This document shows positions 16,353 through 24,266 of a DNA stretch of 64,000 nucleotides, piece by piece. The notes under the pieces were generated by a model. The model searched no databases. It worked only from the letters and a program-made list of their open reading frames with translations, and was not told the origin of the DNA. This DNA is from Chromatiaceae bacterium (lineage in GTDB: Bacteria; Pseudomonadota; Gammaproteobacteria; Chromatiales; Chromatiaceae), in contig JACKML010000005.1 of NCBI GenBank assembly GCA_024235415.1, forward strand, positions 1 to 64,000, in the 5' to 3' direction. The position numbers were made by a program, and so were the translations under genes. Numbering within the stretch: position 1 is the first letter of the stretch; each line of letters starts with the position of its first letter.

Positions 16353-17450
16353 ATGCGGACCCAAGGTTATTCGGTTTCTCTCGCGGCACTCCTGCTGCCA
16401 GTCGCGGCGAATGCCTACGAGTTCAACGAGAATTTATCGATCGGTGGCTTGTTGGCCCCGACCATGCAGTGTCAAAGCCTCTCGGACGCCGCTGGTGCGC
16501 GCGATACCTGCAGGGCAGGCACGCCGTTGCAGGTGGAGCTCAGTTTTCGGCCCACGGCGCGGGATGAGGTTTTCGTCAAACTCGGTTTTGCCGCGGGCAA
16601 TGCCCTGAACGGCTATTCGCCGTTTGCACTGTCACCCTGGGCGGCGGATCTGAATGATGACCTCAAAGACATCAACGGGCGCGGTCGTGACCACCTGCTG
16701 AATGCCTGGTACAGCCACCGCTTCGAGTTTGGCGACACCAACCAGCTGACTGCCAGTGTCGGCATCATCGACTCGACCGATTATCTCGATGAAAACGCCT
16801 ACGCGAATGACGAATTCATGCAATTCCAGAACGCGGCACTGACTAACGGGCCGAGTGTGTTTCTACCCTCCTATGACCTGGGCGCTGCCGCGCAATGGGA
16901 TGCCGGGCCCCTGTCGGTGCGAGCGGTGCTGATGGATGTTGGCGAGAACGATGACGGCCATGACTATCGTTTCTATGGTGTGCAGGCGGGCTACACGGTG
17001 GATAGCGCATTCGGTAGTGGTACCTACCGACTGGTCGTGGCGGGAACCAGCCAGGACTTTCTGGATGCGAGCGCAGTGCGATTCGAACAGCGCACCGGTG
17101 TCTTGCTGTCGTTTGACCAGGCTTTCGGTGAGGTCGTCGGTGGGTGGGTCCGCTTCGGTTGGCAGACCGACGACGCGGCAGTCGACTACGCCGCGCTCTA
17201 TTCGGGCGGTCTGGATATCAGAGGAAGTGCCTGGGGGCGCGCGGACGACAACATCGGCCTGGGCTATGCGTTGCTGGATGGCGGCAACCTGAACATCGAG
17301 ACATCCCAGGTTGCCGAGGCCTACTACCGCCTGCAACTGGGCGAATCATTCGGTTTGACCGGCGACCTGCAGTATCTGCGCGATGATTACAAAGGCGGCG
17401 GCGGTCCGAGCGGCTGGATCTATGGTGTGCGCCTCACCGTAGAGTACTGA
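16353..17450 (+). CDS. OprB-family carbohydrate-selective porin
   Basis: 365 residues from the ATG at 16353, which begins a signal peptide (SVSLAALLLPVAANA). The mature protein shows alternating beta-barrel strands and family blocks GIIDSTDYLDENAYANDEFM, FLPSYDLGAAAQWD, and a C-terminal strand ending VRLTVEY with a terminal aromatic residue, as outer-membrane barrels need. OprB porins pass sugars or other small solutes. There is no sugar-use gene nearby, so the solute is unknown. Confidence 0.8.
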   Translation: MRTQGYSVSLAALLLPVAANAYEFNENLSIGGLLAPTMQCQSLSDAAGARDTCRAGTPLQVELSFRPTARDEVFVKLGFAAGNALNGYSPFALSPWAADLNDDLKDINGRGRDHLLNAWYSHRFEFGDTNQLTASVGIIDSTDYLDENAYANDEFMQFQNAALTNGPSVFLPSYDLGAAAQWDAGPLSVRAVLMDVGENDDGHDYRFYGVQAGYTVDSAFGSGTYRLVVAGTSQDFLDASAVRFEQRTGVLLSFDQAFGEVVGGWVRFGWQTDDAAVDYAALYSGGLDIRGSAWGRADDNIGLGYALLDGGNLNIETSQVAEAYYRLQLGESFGLTGDLQYLRDDYKGGGGPSGWIYGVRLTVEY

Positions 17451-17535
17451 TCGATCGGGCCGGTCGCGCGCTATGGACAATGCCCGTGGAAGGTCGATCT
17501 CCGGCAGTGGCGCCGGGGATCGACCGGTCATGCAG

Positions 17536-18222
17536 TCAAGCGCCCGCGGCGTGGTAAAGCCGCTCGTTGAAGACCCTGCTGCCGCTGAGTTGATGCAGCG
17601 ACTTGGCGAGCGCGAGGATCGCCACGTCCAGCAAAGGCTCTGCGACGACGACCAGCATATAAGCCGCCCCGAAGGTGCCGATCTGTGCCAGGTTTTCTGC
17701 GCCGAAGCCCTGGCCGTAAAACGCCCAGAACGCGACCCAGGCCACTACACCACCCTGGTAGGCGGTCGACAGCGCCAGCGCCTGACGGTAGCTCACATCC
17801 ACATATGCAGTGTTGGCCGGAATAAGGCGACGTGCCAGATTGTCGACCAGCAGCAATGGCACCAACAGGGTCGTCACGTTCATCCCGTACTGAGGCAGGT
17901 CGGCCGGTGCAAAAAACACACCTTGCATCAGCAGTCCCATTGCCAGCCCGATCGCCGCCGGTCCCGCGCCGAACATCAGGAACAGCGTCGCGCCAAGGAT
18001 GAAATGCACCTCGGACACGCCGACCGGAAAATGCGGCAGCACCTGGAAGAAACAAAACACCAGCAGGGTCGTTAGCGCACTGCGCAACCCCAATGCGATC
18101 AGACGATCGTGCCTGTTCACCGTGCTCAGAGCCAGCTTTGCCGCATACCCGACAGCACCTGCGGCCGTCGCGTAGCTGAGCGTGATCTTCACACCTTCAA
18201 CGATTCCTGGTTCGATATGCAT
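17536..18222 (-). CDS. CbiM-like energy-coupling-factor (cobalt/nickel) permease
   Basis: 228 residues with six or more membrane segments. It starts MHIEPGIVEG, the CbiM-type N-terminus whose Met-His binds the metal, and contains GVSEVHFILGATLFLMFGAG and DLPQYGMNVTTLLVPL, all characteristic. No CbiN, CbiQ or CbiO is adjacent, so it must work alone or with distant partners. A copy of the cynS/scnB upstream element lies at 18338-18367, facing this gene. As thiocyanate hydrolase carries non-corrin cobalt, supply of Co to ScnBAC is a sensible inference. Nickel remains possible. Confidence 0.8.
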   Translation of the reverse strand: MHIEPGIVEGVKITLSYATAAGAVGYAAKLALSTVNRHDRLIALGLRSALTTLLVFCFFQVLPHFPVGVSEVHFILGATLFLMFGAGPAAIGLAMGLLMQGVFFAPADLPQYGMNVTTLLVPLLLVDNLARRLIPANTAYVDVSYRQALALSTAYQGGVVAWVAFWAFYGQGFGAENLAQIGTFGAAYMLVVVAEPLLDVAILALAKSLHQLSGSRVFNERLYHAAGA

Positions 18223-18337
18223 GTGTAGCCCTCTTTGAGTCGTGCAGATGTCGCCGGTTCTTCGTCAGCGACATCTAAAACTGAATCAGTGTCCGACTTC
18301 CGACATAAAAAAAGATGGGCTACCGATCTGATATTTG

Positions 18338-18367
18338 CCAATACCGCTTTCCGATCACTCCTATAGG
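18338..18367 (-). promoter_or_regulatory. Third copy of the cyn/scn upstream element, facing the CbiM gene
   Basis: Read on minus: CCTATAGG, three bases, GATCGGAA, three bases, GGT, one base, TTGG. This agrees at 26 of 34 positions with the element at 20625-20658 when the alignment is extended to AAA. It lies about 115-145 bp before the CbiM start. Binding by CynR or another shared regulator is inferred. Confidence 0.6.
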
Positions 18368-18418
18368 TCACGGCTATAGCTGCGATTCCATCATTGAGTG
18401 CAACCCAACGCGGTTGAT

Positions 18419-18988
18419 TCACGCAGCGGGTGCGGTTTTCGTGCGCGCCTGTAGTCGCTTGATCGCCCGCGTGAACACGCCGGGGTCGTCCTGCGACCTG
18501 GCCAGCACCAGTGCGCCCTGGATGCCGGCCACCACGTCCTCGGCGGTCGCGCGTGCCGCCTTGATGCCGAACCCGCGACGTCTCAGTGCAGAGGCGAGCG
18601 CCTTCGTCCAGGCAGCGAAGTAAGCATGGATTACCTCGGCAAAGCGGTCACGCGTGTCATCGAGCGCAAAGGTGCCTACCAGGCAGACACGTCGACCGGA
18701 ATGAAAGAAGCTGACGGTCGCCTTGAACATGTGATCGATCCCGACCTCCGGGTCCTCTGCGGTGCCCAGTGGCACGAACACATTGGTCTCGAACCAGTCG
18801 GCGACATCGTCCAGCACCACCTTGGCCATTTCCTCTTTGCCGTCAGGAAAGAAGTGATAGAGGCTGCCCTTGCCGAGTCCGGTACGTTGTGTGATCTCCG
18901 ACAGGCTGGCGCCGGCAAAGCCGCGCTCGCGAAAGATTTCCCCGAGTACCGGCACGATGTCACTGCGTTCGGCGATCTTGCGCGCCAT
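18419..18988 (-). CDS. TetR/AcrR-family repressor
   Basis: 189 residues. The N-terminal helix-turn-helix reads GEIFRERGFAGASLSEITQR then TGLGKGSLYHFFPDGKEEM, classic TetR; the rest is a helical ligand-binding and dimer domain (VCLVGTFALDD). The gene follows the DUF1348 gene by 3 bp, so the repressor is likely second in an autoregulated two-gene unit. Two matching palindromes in front of that unit (19477-19512) are its probable operators. Inducer unknown. Confidence 0.88.
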   Translation of the reverse strand: MARKIAERSDIVPVLGEIFRERGFAGASLSEITQRTGLGKGSLYHFFPDGKEEMAKVVLDDVADWFETNVFVPLGTAEDPEVGIDHMFKATVSFFHSGRRVCLVGTFALDDTRDRFAEVIHAYFAAWTKALASALRRRGFGIKAARATAEDVVAGIQGALVLARSQDDPGVFTRAIKRLQARTKTAPAA

Positions 18989-18991
18989 CGG

Positions 18992-19459
18992 TCAGAGGCC
19001 GAGTTCCGTCAGCCCGGGATGGTCCTCCGGGCGGGGACCCTGAGGCCACAGGAACTTGCGTTCGGACTCCGCGATCGGGGCGTCGTTGATGCTGGCCTCG
19101 CGACGTCGCATCAGCCCGTGCTCGTCGAACTCCCAGAGTTCGTTGCCGTGAGCGCGGAACCAGTTTCCAGAGTCGTCGCGCCACTCGTACTTGAACCTGA
19201 CCGCCATGCGGTTCTCGCGAAATCCCCACAGTTCCTTGATCAGGCGATAGTCGAGCTCGCGCGCCCATTTGCGCTTCAGAAACGCCACGATGGCCTCCCG
19301 ACCCTGCAGGAATTCGGCGCGGTTACGCCAGCGGCTGTCTTCGGTGTAGGCGAGTGCAATCTTCTCCGGATCGCGCGAGTTCCACGCGTTTTCCGCGAGG
19401 CGGACCTTTTGTACGGCGGTATCCATCGTGAAAGGCGGGAGTGGTGGGCGGTCGGTCAT
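18992..19459 (-). CDS. DUF1348 / NTF2-like protein
   Basis: 155 residues from the ATG at 19459; the longer frame reaches back into the operators and is rejected. It has the SnoaL/NTF2-like fold with family blocks KVRLAENAWNSRDPEKIALA, YTEDSRWRNR, FLKRKWARELDYRLIKELW and NRMAVRFKYEWRDDSGNW. Family function is unknown; members often accompany TetR regulators, as here, and may bind small hydrophobic ligands. First gene of the pair with the TetR repressor. Confidence 0.85.
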   Translation of the reverse strand: MTDRPPLPPFTMDTAVQKVRLAENAWNSRDPEKIALAYTEDSRWRNRAEFLQGREAIVAFLKRKWARELDYRLIKELWGFRENRMAVRFKYEWRDDSGNWFRAHGNELWEFDEHGLMRRREASINDAPIAESERKFLWPQGPRPEDHPGLTELGL

Positions 19460-19476
19460 GATCAACTCTCCAGTGA

Positions 19477-19512
19477 TTGTACGATCAGGTACAAAGTGTA
19501 CTGCACGGTACA
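19477..19512. promoter_or_regulatory. Two tandem palindromic operators upstream of DUF1348-tetR
   Basis: TTGTAC-GATCAG-GTACAA (19477-19494) and TGTAC-TGCACG-GTACA (19497-19512) are inverted repeats with the same half-site and a 6-bp spacer, centred 19 bp apart. The layout fits two TetR-family dimers side by side over the promoter of the DUF1348-tetR unit. Confidence 0.7.
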
Positions 19513-19632
19513 ATGCTTTCAAGGGAGCGAACAAAAAATGATGTTCCGCCGGTCGCGGGTAAGGGCAGTGCGGTACTGCAGAAAAGGCAGGGTGCTGGGG
19601 GAGGCCGCGCCGGCGGTAAGCCTAATGCGGGC

Positions 19633-20616
19633 TCATCTGCAATCGTCACGCTCGCATGCATCGGCGAGCGGGCATGGCCGGATCTGTGCGCTGTCATCGA
19701 AATGGCATCTGACGGCGCACCATTCGGCTGCCAGTTTCGCGAAGGCCTGACAGGCCGGTGTCAGATAAGCGCCCTTGCGGCATATCAGGGTGATCGTGTG
19801 TCGCGGAAGCTCCGGCAGCAGGAGGACCGGATGCAGCCCGTGCTGGGCGCAGGCAATCGTATGAGGCAGGATCGTCGCAAGCCGTCCCAGGCGCACGATC
19901 TCGATGATGACGCTCAACGAGTCCGCTTCGATGGTGATGTTTGGCGTGATGCCGTGCTCCAGGCAGTACAGGTCGAAATGCCGCCGCAGCGCAAAATCGC
20001 TGTTGAGCATGACCAGTGATTGCTGCTCCAGGGCGTGCTCGTTCAGTGGGCCCTGATGATTCGCGCAGGGGTGCGCCTTGCCGACTGCCAGGTTCAGCGT
20101 CTCGATGAACAGGATATGCGAATCGATTTCGACTGATCGAGCGTCAGTCGACAGCGTGTTCGTGAAAGCAATCCCGACATCGATGTCATCCTCTGCCACC
20201 CCGCTCTCGATGTCGTCCTGTGGCATCTCCAGCGTGCTCACCGAGATGTGCGGAAAATGCGTATTGAAGCTGTCCAGCAGCGGCGTTACCAGGTACTCGG
20301 TGATCGGAGTCATACCCAGGCGCAGTGATCCACGGCTGAGGTCCTGTAGCTCGTGGATGGCGCGTTTGCCGGCGTCGAGCTCCCCGAGGGCGCGGCGTGC
20401 ATGGTGGAGGTAGACCTCTCCGGCATCGGTCAGACGCACGCTGCGACCGGAACGGTCCAGCAACTGAACGTCCAGGGATTCCTCCAGCTGCTTGATCTGC
20501 TGCGACAGCGTCGGCTGCGACACGAACAGGGACTCTGCCGCACGGGTAAAACTGTGGTGTTCCGCTACCGCAAGCAGGTAGCGAATGGACCGCGGGAACA
20601 TGATATTTCGATCCAT
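19633..20616 (-). CDS. cynR: LysR-type regulator, probably CynR
   Basis: 327 residues. The N-terminal winged helix (YLLAVAEHHSFTRAAESLFV, then SQPTLSQQIKQLEESLDVQL and DRSGRSVRLTDAGEVYLHHA) closely follows CynR, the activator of the E. coli cyn operon. A LysR substrate-binding domain follows (GSLRLGMTPITEYLVTPLL onward). An alternative ATG five codons in (MFPRSIRY) fits E. coli CynR better. The tail beyond about residue 300 is cysteine-bearing (CAVRCHFDDS, CPLADACERDDC) and unusual. The gene diverges from cynS; the intergenic region carries the repeat element. Confidence 0.85.
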   Translation of the reverse strand: MDRNIMFPRSIRYLLAVAEHHSFTRAAESLFVSQPTLSQQIKQLEESLDVQLLDRSGRSVRLTDAGEVYLHHARRALGELDAGKRAIHELQDLSRGSLRLGMTPITEYLVTPLLDSFNTHFPHISVSTLEMPQDDIESGVAEDDIDVGIAFTNTLSTDARSVEIDSHILFIETLNLAVGKAHPCANHQGPLNEHALEQQSLVMLNSDFALRRHFDLYCLEHGITPNITIEADSLSVIIEIVRLGRLATILPHTIACAQHGLHPVLLLPELPRHTITLICRKGAYLTPACQAFAKLAAEWCAVRCHFDDSAQIRPCPLADACERDDCR

Positions 20617-20621
20617 AGTGA

Positions 20622-20684
20622 ATCCCTATAGGGCCGATCGGAATATGGTCTTGGAAAACTATACGCCCATAAACCATAGTTTTG
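20622..20684 (+). promoter_or_regulatory. cynR-cynS upstream element, copy 1
   Basis: A block from AATCCCTATAGGGCCGATCG through GAATATGGTCTTGGAAA to AACCATAGTTTTG. It recurs at 23184-23246 before scnB, with an almost identical first half and the same AACCATAGTTTTG end. It holds the palindromes CCTATAGG and CCGATCGG; AAAACTAT and ATAGTTTT at 20655-20683 form an inverted repeat. It lies about 200-260 bp before cynS and just upstream of cynR, the expected place for a LysR activation site. Confidence 0.75.
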
Positions 20685-20883
20685 CACAGCAAAGGTACAT
20701 GTTGGCAACTTCATTGGAAAGGGGTGGCGTTAATAACGCTTAGCTGCGTAGCAGGCTATTGATATCAAAAGAAAAAGATGGTCTGAAAATAAACTCGGGT
20801 TAGATATTAAGGATATTAGCAAAATATAATTCGTTCGTTGTCGTGCAGGGGTTTATGCGTAAAGCATTGTTAAGGGGAAAGTG

Positions 20884-21324
20884 ATGAACAAGGCGGAAAT
20901 GAAAGAAGCGATCCTGGAGGCGAAGTTCGCCCGGGACCTGAAATGGAAGGATATTGCCGACGCAGCAAAGATGTCGACCGAGTTCACCTGTTCGGCCTGC
21001 CTCGGAATGAACCATCTGGAAAAAAAGCCGGCCGAGGCGGTGGCTGAGGTGCTGGGCCTGGGCGATGACGTGGCCGCGGCACTGCAGCGATTCCCAAACA
21101 AGATCTGGAACCAGGCAGTCCCGACCGATCCGGTGATCTATCGCTGGTACGAAATCGTCGGCGTGTATGGCGAGACCATCAAGGAGTTGATTCACGAGAA
21201 GTTCGGTGACGGCATCATGAGTGCGATCGACTTCACGATGGATATCGACAAGCAGGAAGATCCGAAGGGCGATCGCGTGGTGGTGACGCTGAACGGCAAG
21301 TTCCTCAAGTACAAGTCCTGGTGA
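20884..21324 (+). CDS. cynS: Cyanate hydratase (cyanase)
   Basis: 146 residues from the ATG at 20884. Converts cyanate and bicarbonate to ammonia and CO2 through carbamate, as a cytoplasmic decamer. The catalytic triad of the family is present: Arg87 and Glu90 in YRWYEIVGVYG and Ser113 in GIMSAIDFTMD (E. coli R96, E99, S122), plus the C-terminal LNGKFLKYKSW. The N-terminal helical domain is about nine residues shorter than in E. coli. No cynT carbonic anhydrase or cynX is beside it. Regulation is probably by the divergent CynR. Confidence 0.96.
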   Translation: MNKAEMKEAILEAKFARDLKWKDIADAAKMSTEFTCSACLGMNHLEKKPAEAVAEVLGLGDDVAAALQRFPNKIWNQAVPTDPVIYRWYEIVGVYGETIKELIHEKFGDGIMSAIDFTMDIDKQEDPKGDRVVVTLNGKFLKYKSW

Positions 21325-21372
21325 ACGCGCAACGCGTTTCGGGTGGGATGATCGGATGCGGCGACGGGGCGC

Positions 21373-22194
21373 ATGAGCGCGCGTGACCCGCACCGGTTTT
21401 CCCACGAACTCGACGCGGCGGCGGTCGAGCGTGTCATCGCGCGCCTGGAGAGCCGCGCGCAAGACACCGTTTTCATGCGGCTGTTTGAAAAGTATGTCGC
21501 ACACCTGACGCTTCCCGAGTCGGCACAGGTGCTGGAGGTCGGCTGCGGTAGCGGTGCCATGCTGCGTTTTCTCGCGCGTCGGGGCGATTTCAGTGGCCGG
21601 CTGGTCGGGGTCGATCAATGTCCCTCTTTCATTCAGGCGGCGAACCGATTTGCCGATGCCGAAGGCGTCGAGGGGCTGGTGGATTTCCGGGTTGAGGACG
21701 CACACAGCCTGGGTTTCGCGACTGCGTCCTTCGATGTGGTTATTGCGCATACCCTGGTCAGTCATGTGACCGAACCGGCCGCGGTTCTCCGCGAGATGGC
21801 GCGGGTGGTTCGCCCGGGTGGCACCGTGGTTGTCTTCGACGGTGACTACGAGTCGCTTACCTACGCCTTCCCAGACCACGATTTCGGTCGACGGATGGAT
21901 GCGGCACTGGTCAACGCGACATTCAACAATCCGCGAATCATGCGTGACCTGCCGCGATTGCTGCCCGACCTGGGGCTGGAACTCACCGTCGCCTGGGGCG
22001 ACGCGGTCGCCGAGATCGGTCGTGCCAGCTACTTCCGGTCGTTCGCCGAGGTGTATGTACCGTATGTGACGAATGCCGGCCTTCTGCCGGCAGACGCTGT
22101 GGCGGGCTGGTGGACGGCACAGCAGCAATCAATGCAGAACAACACCTTCTTCGCCTGCTGCAACTATTACACCTATCTGGCACGCCGGATTTGA
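21373..22194 (+). CDS. Class I SAM-dependent methyltransferase
   Basis: 273 residues. SAM-binding core: VLEVGCGSGAMLRFLARRG (motif I), acidic VGVDQC at strand 2, VEDAHSLGFATASFDVVIAH and the RPGGTVVVFDGDYESL block. The C-terminal third (SYFRSFAEVYVPYV, GWWTAQQQ) should form the acceptor cover. It resembles UbiE-type enzymes broadly; acceptor unknown. It lies 48 bp after cynS and 51 bp before the alpha/beta hydrolase, between cynS and scnBAC, so a part in thiocyanate or cyanate metabolism (methyl thiocyanate or thiol methylation) is possible but unproven. Confidence 0.8.
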   Translation: MSARDPHRFSHELDAAAVERVIARLESRAQDTVFMRLFEKYVAHLTLPESAQVLEVGCGSGAMLRFLARRGDFSGRLVGVDQCPSFIQAANRFADAEGVEGLVDFRVEDAHSLGFATASFDVVIAHTLVSHVTEPAAVLREMARVVRPGGTVVVFDGDYESLTYAFPDHDFGRRMDAALVNATFNNPRIMRDLPRLLPDLGLELTVAWGDAVAEIGRASYFRSFAEVYVPYVTNAGLLPADAVAGWWTAQQQSMQNNTFFACCNYYTYLARRI

Positions 22195-22245
22195 GCACGG
22201 CGTAGCCCGGGGCCGCCGGTAGCCTTGTTCACGGGGGCTTGGGAT

Positions 22246-23124
22246 ATGGGATACGAGGCAGTCCGCTGGCGTTGCGATGGAAGGGAGCTGACGCTCGGTA
22301 TGGACCGCGTGGGGTCCGGTCCGACTGTGCTGCTACTGCCTGCGCTCAGCTCCATATCGACGCGACTGGAGATGGCGCCGCTGCAGGCGCACCTTGCATC
22401 CTCGTTCCATACCGTTGCGGTGGACTGGCCGGGGTTTGGTGAACTACCGCGGCCTCGTGTCGACTGGCGTCCCGCGATCTACGAGGACTTCCTCTCTTAC
22501 CTGCTCACCGATGTTGTGCCGGGCCCGTCTGCAGTCATCGCTGCCGGTCATGCGGCGGGGTATGCGGTGCGGCATCTCGCGGGCGATCCAAAGGCGACGC
22601 AACGCCTGGTCCTTCTTTCGCCCACCTGGCGGGGCCCTTTGCCCACGATGATGGGCGGCGATCGCCCGCTGTTCGAGACGGTCCCGAAAGTGGTGGACGT
22701 TCCCGTACTCGGTCAACTGCTCTATCAACTCAATGTGAACCGCTTCGTTGTCGGCATGATGGCGCGCGGCCACGTCTACGCCGACCCCCATTGGCTGACC
22801 GGGGAAAGGTCGCGGGAAAAGCGTGCGGTAACGCATGCACGGGGCGCCCGCCACGCCTCCATACGCTTCGTGTCCGGAAGGCTCGATCCCTGTCACAGCA
22901 GAGAACAGTTTCTTGATGCCGCGCGGCGCATCACCGTCCCGGCTCTACAACTGTTTGCCGCGCAGGCGCCACGTAAGTCACGCGCAGAGATGCAGGCACT
23001 CGCTGCTCTGGACAACATCCAGACCGTGCAGTTGGCTCAGGGAAAACTCTCGTTCTATGAGGAGTTTCCCGAACACGCTGCTACAGCGATTGCGGACTTT
23101 CTTGGCGATCCCAGAACAGATTGA
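22246..23124 (+). CDS. Alpha/beta-hydrolase-fold protein lacking the nucleophile serine
   Basis: 292 residues from the ATG at 22246. The fold is recognised from VLLLPALSSISTR (oxyanion strand), VAVDWPGFGELPRP, the nucleophile elbow and RFVSGRLDPCHS with the acid residue, plus a late EHA histidine. The elbow reads AAGHAAGYAV: Gly-His-Ala-Ala-Gly at 101-105 instead of Gly-X-Ser-X-Gly, so the serine is alanine. It is therefore either a non-hydrolytic member or uses another residue. Placed between cynS and the scnB promoter element; role unknown. Confidence 0.75.
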   Translation: MGYEAVRWRCDGRELTLGMDRVGSGPTVLLLPALSSISTRLEMAPLQAHLASSFHTVAVDWPGFGELPRPRVDWRPAIYEDFLSYLLTDVVPGPSAVIAAGHAAGYAVRHLAGDPKATQRLVLLSPTWRGPLPTMMGGDRPLFETVPKVVDVPVLGQLLYQLNVNRFVVGMMARGHVYADPHWLTGERSREKRAVTHARGARHASIRFVSGRLDPCHSREQFLDAARRITVPALQLFAAQAPRKSRAEMQALAALDNIQTVQLAQGKLSFYEEFPEHAATAIADFLGDPRTD

Positions 23125-23435
23125 GTCCTTTGCGTGCACCGGCATTGCGGCGTTGTGCAGCACGGAAGGCTTGTCCATAACGGAATCCTATAGGGCCGAT
23201 CGGAATATGGTCTTGGAAAGACGGGAATCCATGAACCATAGTTTTGGATAACAAGAATTCATGGTGCCGATTTCGAGAAACATCAAGCCAGCGTCCTAAG
23301 AAAAAGGCTCGCCGCGTTTCATTGATTTGAATGCAGCACGAATGAATACGGGCCCGATCTGCTTCGTGCCCAACCGCAAACCCAGGCGGTATTGGTTTGC
23401 TGCAGAGAAGTCATCACGAGAGAGGAGATCAGAGG
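23125..23435 (+). other. scnBAC upstream region (long leader)
   Basis: 311 bp without a gene. It contains the repeat element at 23184-23246, then about 185 bp of leader before scnB, nearly the distance seen before cynS. The AGAGGAGATCAGAGG stretch just before 23436 is a strong purine-rich ribosome-binding site. The rest of the leader shows no clear terminator or riboswitch. Confidence 0.6.
23184..23246 (+). promoter_or_regulatory. scnBAC upstream element, copy 2 of the cynS element
   Basis: AATCCTATAGGGCCGATCGG, then AATATGGTCTTGGAAA, a diverged middle (GACGGGAATCCATG) and AACCATAGTTTTG. The first 32 or so bases match copy 1 apart from one missing C. The spacing to the gene start (about 250 bp) is close to that before cynS (about 260 bp). 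It most likely binds the same activator, placing thiocyanate hydrolase and cyanase under common control. Confidence 0.75.
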
Positions 23436-23867
23436 ATGTCATCGTCGACGCGAGAGAAGGTGATGAAGCACTTGGATGCGGTGGGATATCTGCAGCCGGC
23501 GGTGCACAAGCCGCAGCATGCGCCTTACCCGGATGAGATAGATCACACGATGTACCGGGCGTACACACGCTCGGCGCATGACGTGGGAGGCGAGCCGGAC
23601 GTGCCGATGGCGTGGGAGGAGAAGGAAGAGGAGCAGTGGGAGCTCAACACCTTCGCGACCTGTGAGTGCCTGGCGTGGCGCGGGGTATGGAATGCCGAAG
23701 AGCGGCGTCGGCGGCAGAACGTCGACGTGGGCCAGACCCAGTACCTGGGTCTGCCGTACTACGGTCGCTGGCTGCTGACGGCGGCGCGGATCATGGTGGA
23801 CAAGCAGTACGTGACGCTGACGGAGCTGGTCAACAAGATCGATGAGGTGAAAAAGCGCTATGAGTAA
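23436..23867 (+). CDS. scnB: Thiocyanate hydrolase beta subunit
   Basis: 143 residues from the ATG at 23436. It corresponds to the N-terminal part of the nitrile hydratase beta chain, as in SCNase of Thiobacillus thioparus: YPDEIDHTMYRAYTRSAHDV, DVPMAWEEKEEEQWELNTFA, TCECLAWRGVWNAEERRRR, then YYGRWLLTAARIMVDKQYVT. With ScnA and ScnC it forms the hetero-oligomer that hydrolyses SCN- to COS and NH3. The order scnB-scnA-scnC matches the known operon. Overlap with scnA is 8 bp. Confidence 0.9.
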   Translation: MSSSTREKVMKHLDAVGYLQPAVHKPQHAPYPDEIDHTMYRAYTRSAHDVGGEPDVPMAWEEKEEEQWELNTFATCECLAWRGVWNAEERRRRQNVDVGQTQYLGLPYYGRWLLTAARIMVDKQYVTLTELVNKIDEVKKRYE

Positions 23868-24228
23868 GCCGCATTACGACCGCGAGCATCACGCGAAGAA
23901 GGCAACCGGGATAGGCGATCCGCAGTGCTTCAAGGGTGAGGCGGGCAAGGCTAAGTTCAAGGTGGGAGACCGGGTGCGGATCAGGAACCTTCCGGACGTG
24001 TTTTACACGCGCTGCCAGGTGTATACGCGCGGCGCGGTGGGCACGGTCACCGAGCTGGTCTACGAGAGCCCGGCGGCCGAAGACGAGGCCTGGGACAACA
24101 CCGACAAGCCGGAGTGGTTCTACAGCGTGGTGTTTCGCCAGAAAGAGCTGTGGCCCGAGTATCCGGACCTGTATGCGGAAGACACCCTTGAGAGCGAGTT
24201 TTCGGAGCGTTGGCTGGAGCCGGCATAA
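23860..24228 (+). CDS. scnA: Thiocyanate hydrolase alpha subunit
   Basis: 122 residues, close to the 126 of the T. thioparus protein. It matches the C-terminal SH3-like half of nitrile hydratase beta: KFKVGDRVRIRNLPDVFYTR, CQVYTRGAVGTVTELVYESP, WFYSVVFRQKELWPEYPDLY and a DTLESEFSERWLEPA end. It packs against ScnB and the cobalt subunit. Translation should be coupled to scnB through the 8-bp overlap. Confidence 0.92.
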   Translation: MSKPHYDREHHAKKATGIGDPQCFKGEAGKAKFKVGDRVRIRNLPDVFYTRCQVYTRGAVGTVTELVYESPAAEDEAWDNTDKPEWFYSVVFRQKELWPEYPDLYAEDTLESEFSERWLEPA

Positions 24229-24266
24229 GGCCGGTCGAGCGGACATAGCACACACAGGAGACGGAA

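Noticed and set aside
18626..19750. A 374-codon plus-strand frame over the TetR and DUF1348 genes
   Set aside because: Both minus-strand genes have strong family motifs and the palindromic operators lie inside this frame.
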